Source of the DNA: a virus
Direction: 5' to 3' (one strand)
Virus record (IMG/VR): IMGVR_UViG_3300031601_000059
Span: 1 to 20,162 of that record
DNA: 20,162 bases
Shown: positions 1-5,275 of the stretch, piece after piece
How positions within the stretch are numbered: position 1 is the stretch's first letter
Layout: each line of letters starts with the position of its first letter
Position numbers and translations under genes: made by a program
The notes under the pieces: model-generated
Seen by the model: the letters and a program-made list of their open reading frames with translations, nothing else
Database searches by the model: none
Told to the model about the DNA's origin: nothing

Positions 1-55
1 GTTTCACTCCTAATCGTTTCACTCCTAATCGTTTCACTCCTAATCGTTTCACTCC
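1..55. repeat. 15-bp tandem repeat at the left edge (GTTTCACTCCTAATC)
   Basis: Three exact copies of a 15-bp unit occupy 1-15, 16-30 and 31-45, followed by a 10-base partial copy (46-55). The copies abut with no spacers, so this is a simple tandem array and not a CRISPR array. It runs straight into the TAGGG tract after five bases (CTTTG). The array may continue to the left of the window or reflect a contig end. No function can be assigned from sequence. Confidence 0.95.
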
Positions 56-60
56 CTTTG

Positions 61-124
61 TAGGGTAGGGTAGGGTAGGGTAGGGTAGGGTAGGGTAGGG
101 TAGGGTAGGGTAGGGTAGGGTAGG
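61..124 (+). repeat. (TAGGG)12 tract, G-quadruplex-prone and telomere-like
   Basis: Twelve perfect TAGGG units (61-120) are followed by TAGG (121-124). Runs of three G separated by TA fit the G-quadruplex pattern on the + strand. The unit resembles telomeric TTAGGG but is one base shorter. It is G-rich on the strand whose 5' end points outward, the reverse of a normal eukaryotic left telomere. More TAGGG-type motifs occur between 190 and 440. The role is unknown; an origin, packaging or termination site, or slippage expansion are all possible. Confidence 0.95.
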
Positions 125-213
125 TGTTAAGCCGTGAGCGCTTGCTAGTCGGCCGTCACCGACCGGGGAGCCCTAACCCGGTATTAGTTTAGGGGGGAGT
201 GGTGTTAAGCCGT
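123..213. repeat. 13-bp direct repeat pair (GGTGTTAAGCCGT)
   Basis: The same 13 bases occur at 123-135 and 201-213. Between them lies GC-rich sequence with two small hairpins: GTCGG/CCGAC at 148-152 and 159-163, and CCCTAA/TTAGGG at 171-176 and 189-194. No open reading frame is present. This is part of the non-coding stretch 1-471, which holds only repeats, hairpins and a promoter. Confidence 0.75.
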
Positions 214-227
214 TAGGGTCTCTCACA

Positions 228-261
228 GGGCCTAAAAATAAATAAATTTATTTTTAGGCCC
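228..261. repeat. 34-nt near-perfect palindrome
   Basis: Sixteen bases on each side are exact reverse complements around a 2-base centre. The outer part is GGGCCT/AGGCCC and the inner part is A/T only. In RNA it would form a strong hairpin of about 15 bp with a 4-base loop (TAAA). There is no T tract on either side, so it is not a standard terminator. A cruciform or a dimeric protein site is possible. Confidence 0.9.
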
Positions 262-289
262 AAAGGCTAAAAATCGGGGTAGGCTAACA

Positions 290-378
290 CCGACCCACGT
301 ATATGGTTAGGAAGTTAGCTATAGCTAACCGAAGTTAAGGCAACTAAACCGAGGTTCCTAATCCTATACGTGGGTCGG
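290..378. repeat. Nested inverted repeat with an inner 16-nt perfect palindrome
   Basis: The outer arms at 290-313 and 355-378 are reverse complements apart from a small offset near GGTTAGG/CCTAATCC. The match includes CCGACCCACGTATA against TATACGTGGGTCGG. Inside, 314-329 (GTTAGCTATAGCTAAC) is a perfect palindrome. A third pair, AACTAAACC near 342-350 and GGTTTAGTT at 378-386, overlaps the right arm and could form an alternative fold. The block lies just upstream of the promoter at 387-420. Confidence 0.85.
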
Positions 379-386
379 GTTTAGTT

Positions 387-420
387 GGGCTTTACTTAGG
401 GGTATAGGGTAGGGTATACT
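387..420 (+). promoter_or_regulatory. Promoter-like element upstream of the KNAATP-repeat gene
   Basis: TTTACT (391-396) and TATACT (415-420) are separated by 18 bases and resemble sigma70 -35 and -10 boxes. The wider form GGGCTTTACTT, 13 bases, then AGGGTATACT recurs with identical spacing at 1876-1909 ahead of the terminase genes. That repetition is the best evidence that it is functional. Transcription would start near 427, giving a leader of about 45 bases that carries the hairpin at 424-452. Confidence 0.65.
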
Positions 421-423
421 TAC

Positions 424-452
424 TTTGGTGCCGGGGTAGGCTCGGCGCCAAA
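424..452 (+). other. Leader hairpin (TTTGGTGCC / GGCGCCAAA)
   Basis: Nine-base arms at 424-432 and 444-452 pair with one G-T wobble around an 11-base loop (433-443) that contains GGGGTAGG. It sits between the promoter and the ATG at 472, near the predicted 5' end of the transcript. It could stabilise the mRNA or be a regulatory site. No terminator-like T tract follows. Confidence 0.6.
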
Positions 453-471
453 AACCGAAAGGGTTTAGACC

Positions 472-843
472 ATGAAGAACGCAGCAACCCCTAAGAACGC
501 AGCAACCCCTAAGAACGCAGCAACCCCTAAGAACGCAGCAACCCCTAAGAACGCAGCAACCCCTAAGAACGCAGCAACCCCTAAGAACGCAGCAACCCCC
601 ACCGTGCCAGTGCGGATGCCACCGAAAAACGGCGGAGGTCGCGCGGTGAAGTACGGGGCAAATCTGGTGGTAACCGTAATAGTAGCCAACCCAAAGAGGG
701 TTGGTAGCAAAACGGCGGAGCGCTTTGAAAAGTACCTGAGCGGGAAGACCGTAGCAGAAAACATGAAAGCGGGAGTTACCCGAGCCGACCTAGACTGGGA
801 CTACAACCGGAGTTTCATTGACCTGACCACATTGGTGAAGTAG
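472..843 (+). CDS. Small KNAATP-repeat protein of unknown function
   Basis: This 123-residue protein has unknown function. Residues 2-43 are seven tandem KNAATP hexapeptides, followed by a Pro/Gly/Lys-rich linker (about 44-62). The C-terminal core (about 63-123) contains a beta-like VVTVIV segment, NPKRVGSKTAERFEKYLSG, a second likely helix, and TRADLDWDYNRSF. The core reminds me of short uncharacterised proteins in bacterial and phage genomes (NPKR...GSK...RF, then AGVTRADL.WD), but this is from memory. The basic Lys/Ala/Pro repeat recalls histone-H1-like tails, so nucleic-acid binding is a guess. The gene stands alone with a promoter upstream and a strong terminator after the stop. The ribosome-binding site is weak (GAAAGGG, about 8 bases before ATG). 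The antisense frame through the same repeats is a shadow. Confidence 0.8.
   Translation: MKNAATPKNAATPKNAATPKNAATPKNAATPKNAATPKNAATPTVPVRMPPKNGGGRAVKYGANLVVTVIVANPKRVGSKTAERFEKYLSGKTVAENMKAGVTRADLDWDYNRSFIDLTTLVK
475..600 (+). repeat. Seven 18-bp tandem repeats inside the KNAATP gene
   Basis: The unit AAGAACGCAGCAACCCCT is repeated seven times (475-492 through 583-600). Only the final base of the last copy differs (C for T). Synonymous third positions are otherwise identical, which points to recent expansion by slippage or recombination. Each junction contains CCCCTAAG, the reverse complement of CTTAGGGG, so the repeat carries C-rich complements of the TAGGG motif upstream. Confidence 0.97.
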
Positions 844-855
844 CCCCCGAACCCC

Positions 856-891
856 AAGCCCCCACAGCTTAGCTGTGGGGGCTTTCTTTTT
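856..891 (+). terminator. Strong intrinsic terminator after the KNAATP gene
   Basis: A 14-bp perfect stem (856-869 with 871-884) in a GC-rich palindrome is followed by TTTCTTTTT (883-891). It begins 13 bases after the stop codon at 841-843. Together with the promoter at 387-420 it makes the upstream gene a separate transcription unit. An open frame that starts inside this hairpin (875-1084) is therefore unlikely to be a gene. Confidence 0.9.
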
Positions 892-1110
892 GGCTGTTGG
901 CCCTTGGATACGTGAAACCGTGTTCATGTGGCTAAGGGTAATCGCGTGTATACGTAACTACGTTGTGCCTTGGTCTATGGTGCTAGCTAAGCAGCATAGA
1001 ATACGTGACAATACAGCCCACGTTATAGGGCCAAGAACGCTTATACGTAAGCAGCGCTGCTTACGTAAAAATTCCCCGGCGTAAGACCCTTGAACCGTAG
1101 CCAATGCTAC
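892..1110. other. Non-coding stretch with scattered ACGT boxes
   Basis: No convincing gene lies here. TACGT or ACGT cores occur near 909, 951, 959, 1002, 1020, 1044 and 1063, with more in the iteron tract and at 1241. Several are embedded in ATACGTG or TACGTA. The density and the flanking palindrome suggest a protein-binding or replication region. This is inference, since no known consensus is matched. Confidence 0.5.
1044..1067. repeat. Perfect 24-nt palindrome
   Basis: Twelve bases (TACGTAAGCAGC) are followed directly by their exact reverse complement. The outer TACGTA boxes match the ACGT motifs around it, and the centre contains AGCGCT. A related shorter palindrome, GTAGCGCTAC, lies at 1234-1243. 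With no loop, it is more likely a dimeric protein site or cruciform than an RNA hairpin. Confidence 0.9.
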
Positions 1111-1214
1111 TACGTTTATACGTTTCTACGTTTCTACGTTTATACGTTTATATGTTTCTATGTTTCTACGTTTCTACGTTTCTACGTTTCTACGTTTCTA
1201 CGTTTATACGTTTC
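1111..1214. repeat. Thirteen tandem 8-bp repeats (TACGTTTC/TACGTTTA), iteron-like
   Basis: Thirteen head-to-tail octamers run from 1111 to 1214. The consensus is TACGTTTM: position 8 is C or A, and two copies (1151 and 1159) have TATG instead of TACG. The repeat carries the same ACGT core as the boxes upstream. Short tandem iterons next to AT-rich DNA are a common layout for replication origins or partition sites. The period is not 10-11 bp, so bound proteins would not all face one side of the helix. Function is inferred only from layout. Confidence 0.92.
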
Positions 1215-1352
1215 ATCTTAACCCCATAAGCGGGTAGCGCTACGTAAACAGGCCGGGGCCAATTGCCGCATACCAACTTTGCAATAATTTTGAAAAAGAG
1301 GCATTCACACAATACCTGTTGAGCTATGGACAAATCAAAACCGTTTCAATTT

Positions 1353-1380
1353 AAAGAGTATTGGAGACGAAATACTCTTT
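1353..1380. repeat. Perfect 10-bp inverted repeat (AAAGAGTATT / AATACTCTTT)
   Basis: The arms at 1353-1362 and 1371-1380 flank an 8-base loop, GGAGACGA. The sequence following is TCACG, so the T tract needed for an intrinsic terminator is missing on the + strand. AAAGAG at the left arm gives a short T-rich tail if read on the - strand, but this is weak. Confidence 0.7.
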
Positions 1381-1441
1381 TCACGTGTAGCTGCCCTATA
1401 TAAAAAGGACCTAAAATAGTGTTTTTATAGAGAATTATGAG

Positions 1442-1525
1442 AAAGGTATTAGGTATTAGCTCCATATTGGAAAGTAAAAAAAGTTTTTACGCGTCCATTT
1501 TTTAAAGCTAATACTTTAATACCTT
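1442..1525. repeat. Long imperfect inverted repeat built on GGTATTAGCT
   Basis: The left arm at 1442-1461 (AAAGGTATTAGGTATTAGCT) pairs with the right arm at 1506-1525 (AGCTAATACTTTAATACCTT), broken by a small internal mismatch. The loop contains a second small stem, GTAAAAA with TTTTTAC, near 1474-1490. The GGTATTRGC motif recurs at 1794-1802 and in reverse at 1836-1844. Confidence 0.7.
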
Positions 1526-1621
1526 TATCTTTTAATCATTTTAACAAGGATATAGCCCCTAAACCTACTGATGAAATGGGAATAGTATTACTTTTAGTAG
1601 GTCATACTCCTTTGCTTATTT

Positions 1622-1663
1622 AACCTGGTGATGTATTCCGAACCCCGACCACCGCACCAGGTT
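1622..1663. repeat. 9-bp inverted repeat (AACCTGGTG / CACCAGGTT)
   Basis: Exact 9-base arms at 1622-1630 and 1655-1663 are separated by 24 bases. The right arm overlaps a smaller stem, AGGTTC/GAACCT (1659-1664 and 1674-1679), which is followed by TTTT and could act as a weak terminator. The two stems cannot form together. Confidence 0.55.
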
Positions 1664-1740
1664 CCAAGTCCAAGAACCTTTTAAGAAGAACACGTCTGGT
1701 ATTGCCTATTAAGGGTCCAGTACGGACGAAAAAGGCGATC

Positions 1741-1844
1741 CAATTAAGCCAATAACATCAAAACAGTAAAAACCATATCTTTAATTGAAAAAAGGTATTG
1801 GCTAAAGACAAAAAATGAGTTGCTTTTAATACGACGCTAATACC
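1741..1844 (+). other. Overlapping alternative hairpins with GGTATTRGC motif
   Basis: CAATTAA (1741-1747) can pair with TTAATTG (1781-1787). AGCCAATA (1747-1754) can pair with TATTGGCT (1796-1803). GGTATTGGC (1794-1802) can instead pair with GCTAATACC (1836-1844) with one G-T wobble. At least two of these folds compete. The block lies just upstream of the structural-operon promoter, so an RNA switch would need transcription from further upstream. Confidence 0.45.
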
Positions 1845-1875
1845 TCTAATAATCGTTTTATACAAGTCTAAATTG

Positions 1876-1909
1876 GGGCTTTACTTTCAACCCACAGATA
1901 GGGTATAAT
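1876..1909 (+). promoter_or_regulatory. Promoter-like element driving the packaging/structural operon
   Basis: TTTACT (1880-1885), an 18-base spacer and TATAAT (1904-1909) form a good sigma70-like promoter. GGGCTTTACTT at 1876-1886 and AGGGTATAAT at 1900-1909 repeat the element at 387-420 with exactly the same spacing. The predicted start near 1916 would leave a leader of only about 11 bases, nearly all taken up by the ribosome-binding site of the small terminase gene. Confidence 0.7.
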
Positions 1910-1916
1910 AGGGGTT

Positions 1917-1921
1917 GGAGG
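1917..1921 (+). promoter_or_regulatory. Ribosome-binding site deciding the small terminase start
   Basis: GGAGG at 1917-1921 is followed by 5 bases and then ATG at 1927. This favours the ATG over the in-frame TTG at 1915, which would overlap the ribosome-binding site itself. Confidence 0.8.
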
Positions 1922-1926
1922 TTAAA

Positions 1927-2559
1927 ATGGCAACACCAGGGAACCCAAAAGATAAAGTAGTTATCCCACAAAAGTTAGTCACCCAGGAACAAGAGGCCCA
2001 GCTCAAAGAAGAGATTGGGGGCTTGACCTACCTACAATGGATGTTCATTAATGAGTACTCTGTTGATTTTTGCGGGAAACAGGCTGCAATTCGCGCGGGC
2101 TATGCTCCAGCCACCGCGCACGTGCAGGCGTCCAAACAGTTAAAGAAGCCAGCTGTCCAAAAAGCATTGGCCACGGTCATTTTAGACAAGTCTGAACGGA
2201 CAAAGATAACGTCCGATATGGTGCTGACAGAGTATGCTAAGATTGCTTTCAGCTCAATTGGGGACATCTGTGATTGGACCGATTCCGGATTGGTCAACAT
2301 CAAGGCCTCCGAGGACATCCCAGACGGGGCCATGGGTGCCATCTGCGAAGTCAGCCGGATCCCAACTGAGATGGGAATGGCTGTTAAGGTGAAGATGCAT
2401 GACAAATTGTCTGCACTGAAGGATGTTGCAAAACATCTTGGTATGTTCAACCAGAACAAGGTCACTGATGCTCAGGATGACAAGTACTCAACATTATCCG
2501 CTGTAGAGCTTGCCAAGATCGTGAACTTCCAGCAGAAACAACTTGAGGCTCAGGGATAA
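1927..2559 (+). CDS. Terminase small subunit
   Basis: A 210-residue protein that likely recognises the packaging start site on phage DNA and presents it to the large terminase. Residues 33-75 hold the diagnostic helix-turn-helix pattern of the Terminase_2-type small subunit: an aromatic LQWMFINEY stretch, then KQAAIRAGYAPATAHVQASK. A central helical region follows, and the C-terminus is charged and probably contacts the large subunit. Length is typical. The ATG at 1927 is preferred because of GGAGG at 1917-1921. The stop overlaps the start of the large subunit (TAATG at 2557-2561), giving translational coupling. Being first in the operon, with repeat-rich DNA directly upstream, makes that DNA a candidate for its binding site. 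Confidence 0.9.
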   Translation: MATPGNPKDKVVIPQKLVTQEQEAQLKEEIGGLTYLQWMFINEYSVDFCGKQAAIRAGYAPATAHVQASKQLKKPAVQKALATVILDKSERTKITSDMVLTEYAKIAFSSIGDICDWTDSGLVNIKASEDIPDGAMGAICEVSRIPTEMGMAVKVKMHDKLSALKDVAKHLGMFNQNKVTDAQDDKYSTLSAVELAKIVNFQQKQLEAQG

Positions 2560-3878
2560 TGCCCACTGCCACTTTAGAGGAAGCACTGCCCAAGACACCA
2601 GGCGACCGGGCAGCACTGGCCAAGGCAATACGCTACAACTGGGAGTTGCATAGACGCCCAGAGCAGTGGCCTGACCCTAATGAGCGCGACTGGAAGACCT
2701 GGATGTATGTGGCTGGCCGTGGATCAGGGAAAACAAGAGCCGGGGCCGAGCTCATCCGCCATTATGTGGAGAATTTTGAACACTATTTCGGGGTGCCTCC
2801 TGAAAAGGGTATTATACACTTTATTGCTCCGACTGTCAGTGATCTGCGGGATGTGATGGTGGAGGGTGATTCTGGGATCATAAGTGTGTCTGCCCCGTGG
2901 TTTATGCCCCTGTACGAGCCATCCAAGCGCAGAGTCACGTGGCCAAACGGAGTAAAGGCACTCTTGTTTTCGGCTGACGAGCCGGAACGGCTTCGGGGTC
3001 CCCAATGTCACCTGTTGTGGGCGGACGAGATAGCCTCCTGGAGACGGCCCAACACATGGGACATGGCAATCTTTGGTAATCGCCTGGGGGCCAATCCCAA
3101 AAGGATTGTGACTGGGACCCCGAAGCCCACCAAGCTGATCAAGTCCATACTAAAGGATAAGGGCACATATGTCACAAAGGGCAGCACCTATGACAATGTA
3201 GACAACCTTGCCCCATCATTCATCGAGGAGATCAGGCTCAAGTATGAAGGCTCAAGGATGGGCCGTCAGGAGATCCATGCAGAGATTCTTGAGGACAACG
3301 AGAATGCACTTTGGACTCGCCACATTATTGACTTAGGCCGTGTTGTGCGGACTCCTCCTGGGATTGATATCGTGCGGATGATTGTGGCCTTGGATCCATC
3401 CTGTGGTGGAGGAAAGGATAGTGATGATGCCGGAATCATTGTTGCCGGGAAGGGCTCAGATAAAGAGTACTATGTATTTGACGATTGTACCTGTTCTGGA
3501 TCCCCATTCAAATGGGCCCGTGCAGCTGCAACAGCTTATCACACTCATGCCTGTGACCGGGTTGTGTACGAAAAGAATCAAGGCGGTCTTATGGTGGAGT
3601 CAACAATCGCAAACTATGACACAAAGTTGCCTCTCAAAGGTGTCCATGCCAGTCGAGGTAAAATCACCAGGGCAGAGCCAATTTCAACACTCTACGAGCA
3701 AGGTCGGGTTCATCACGTTGGAGAATTTCCTGAATTAGAAGACGAGCTTTGTCAGTGGGAGCCAGGCCAGTCCTCTCCCAACAGGCTTGATGCACTCGTG
3801 TGGGGGGTGACAGATCTTCATGGGTCCAGCGGCGTTGCACATGCAATGACAACCAGTAGGGACATAAGACCACAATGA
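2559..3878 (+). CDS. Terminase large subunit (packaging ATPase/nuclease)
   Basis: A 439-residue motor protein that pumps DNA into the prohead and cuts it. The ATPase domain shows Walker A GRGSGKT at residues 53-59, Walker B LLWADEI at 152-158 and a coupling motif TGTP at 185-188. The C-terminal RNase H-like nuclease domain shows acidic residues at D279 (ALDPS), E338 (YEKNQGG) and D411 (RLDALVWG). The GRGSGKTRAGAE motif resembles the COG5323 large terminase group found in gene transfer agents and many phages. The protein appears complete. It overlaps the small subunit by one base and the portal gene by four bases (ATGA). Confidence 0.96.
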   Translation: MPTATLEEALPKTPGDRAALAKAIRYNWELHRRPEQWPDPNERDWKTWMYVAGRGSGKTRAGAELIRHYVENFEHYFGVPPEKGIIHFIAPTVSDLRDVMVEGDSGIISVSAPWFMPLYEPSKRRVTWPNGVKALLFSADEPERLRGPQCHLLWADEIASWRRPNTWDMAIFGNRLGANPKRIVTGTPKPTKLIKSILKDKGTYVTKGSTYDNVDNLAPSFIEEIRLKYEGSRMGRQEIHAEILEDNENALWTRHIIDLGRVVRTPPGIDIVRMIVALDPSCGGGKDSDDAGIIVAGKGSDKEYYVFDDCTCSGSPFKWARAAATAYHTHACDRVVYEKNQGGLMVESTIANYDTKLPLKGVHASRGKITRAEPISTLYEQGRVHHVGEFPELEDELCQWEPGQSSPNRLDALVWGVTDLHGSSGVAHAMTTSRDIRPQ

Positions 3879-5275
3879 GGTTTCCAAGAATATTTGGCCA
3901 ACACCGCAGAGAGGTTAACAAGTTGACAGTGCTCAATACCAAGTTGCAGCACTTCAATTCCATGCTGGTCAGGGACTTTGATCCTTTGACTGGGAGTGTT
4001 GGTGGTGGAGGGTACAATGGCAACCCATACAAGAGCTATGAAACTCAGGTAACTGCGACTGCAAACATGTATGATGGCTTTGCGGACTGGGGTTGCCAGC
4101 AAGTGAAGTCCATTATTGATGCCAGAGCGGCCCTTACAGCCGGCTCTGGAGTTCAACCCAAGGTCACTGATGTGGTGGAGAACGAGGGTGGGGCTAAGAA
4201 GGAGTTGGAGTGGGTTCGCAAGTTCGTGCAGTTCAACGGGTTACAAGGTAAGACAGGGGTTGAGTGGGCCAAGGAGGCGGAGATTGAGGGCAAGTGCCTT
4301 GCTAAGTTGTCACTTGACCGGAAGTTTGGGCAAATTGTTGTTCGGTTTATCCCTTGGTCTCAGCGAAGCTACACCGTGCACACTGACACAGATGATTATG
4401 AGCACTATACTGGTGTAGAGTTTCACGACGAGGGCAAGAAGGTTTCGTGGGGTGAGGATGATTTTGTGTACACCAAGTTTGGTGGCCGCATTAACAATCC
4501 CAACATTTCACCAACAAAGATAGGGGTAGTACTGGGCAAAATCGAGGCCTTAGACAAGGCACTTCGTGACCTTCGCGAAGTCAACCATCTGTTTGCTTCC
4601 CCCACCCCCACCTTTGAGTGTGAGGACAAGAACGCTGCTGAAGAATTGTATGACATGCTTGAGAGCATCAAGTGGACCATTGGTAAGATGCTTGTGGTTG
4701 GAGCCGCCAAGTACAAGATGGTGGGTGTGGATCTAGCAGCTGTTGAGACTCTTGAGCGTGAGATCACGATCAACGCCAAGATTGTCTCTGGCGCAGTGGG
4801 GCTTCCTGTTCATTTTCTTGGGTTCCCAGAGCTCATGTCTAATCGTTCTACTGCGGATTCGTCCATGGAAATGGTGTTCTCCTCAGTCCATCGTGAGCGT
4901 GAAACATGGGTGAAGTTTTACACAGAGCTGTTCCGCAAAGCCATTGTGATGTCCAACAAGTACCTCAACACCACTCTTGATGGGGACAAGGTTTGTGCTG
5001 AGATCCCTCACAGCAGCAACACCAAGATGCGCCAAGTGATTGAGTTTTGGATGGAGCTGGCAGATAGGGACGCCATCTCTAAGGAAACATTGGTTGAGCA
5101 AATCCCCGGTATTGATGCTCAGCAAGAGTTGAATCGCTTGAAGAAGGAGAAGAAGGAGGCCGAGGCTGACTTGATTGATGGCCTGAGGAACTCGAAGAAT
5201 CCTGCCCCACCCAAGGACCAGAAAACTCTGGACGAGAACCGGCTTGGAAGGCCAGCGGAGAGAAACAGTGATTAA
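3875..5275 (+). CDS. Portal protein
   Basis: A 466-residue protein whose position right after the large terminase and whose sequence fit a dodecameric portal forming the DNA channel at one head vertex. The middle region has the beta-rich pattern with FIPWSQRSYTV and a long helix. Near residues 300-350 lies the portal-typical stretch SGAVGLPVHFLGFPE followed by NRSTADSSMEMVF, before the crown region. The C-terminal 60 residues are highly charged (KKEKKEAEADL) and probably helical. It overlaps the terminase by four bases. Family assignment relies on context and motif feel, since portals diverge strongly. Confidence 0.88.
   Translation: MRFPRIFGQHRREVNKLTVLNTKLQHFNSMLVRDFDPLTGSVGGGGYNGNPYKSYETQVTATANMYDGFADWGCQQVKSIIDARAALTAGSGVQPKVTDVVENEGGAKKELEWVRKFVQFNGLQGKTGVEWAKEAEIEGKCLAKLSLDRKFGQIVVRFIPWSQRSYTVHTDTDDYEHYTGVEFHDEGKKVSWGEDDFVYTKFGGRINNPNISPTKIGVVLGKIEALDKALRDLREVNHLFASPTPTFECEDKNAAEELYDMLESIKWTIGKMLVVGAAKYKMVGVDLAAVETLEREITINAKIVSGAVGLPVHFLGFPELMSNRSTADSSMEMVFSSVHRERETWVKFYTELFRKAIVMSNKYLNTTLDGDKVCAEIPHSSNTKMRQVIEFWMELADRDAISKETLVEQIPGIDAQQELNRLKKEKKEAEADLIDGLRNSKNPAPPKDQKTLDENRLGRPAERNSD

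Larger units (their letters stand above)
1215..1875. other. AT-rich non-coding region with many inverted repeats
   Basis: About 660 bases without a convincing gene on either strand. Recognisable elements include the palindrome GTAGCGCTAC (1234-1243), a 10-bp hairpin (1353-1380), the GGTATTAGCT inverted repeat (1442-1525), ACCTACT/AGTAGGT (1563-1569 with 1596-1602), AACCTGGTG/CACCAGGTT (1622-1663), and mutually exclusive pairings at 1741-1844. It may be a structured leader or antisense RNA region, an origin, or a packaging region. No known RNA family was recognised. Confidence 0.6.

Noticed and set aside
1-55. Possible CRISPR array
   Set aside because: The 15-bp units abut with no spacers and no cas gene is present.
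61-124. True telomere of a linear chromosome
   Set aside because: The G-rich strand points inward, the reverse of eukaryotic telomere orientation, and no telomere-resolving gene is visible in the window.
465-764. Antisense frame with VAAFLG repeats
   Set aside because: It is the reverse reading of the 18-bp coding repeats. The + strand frame has the promoter, terminator and a plausible core domain.
875-1084. 69-residue open frame on the + strand
   Set aside because: It starts inside the intrinsic terminator, has no ribosome-binding site, and runs through ACGT boxes and the 24-nt palindrome. The sequence is not protein-like.
1640-1685. tRNA-like sequence with GGTTCCAAGTCC
   Set aside because: The T-arm-like stretch does not fit a cloverleaf: no acceptor stem, anticodon arm or correct length was found.
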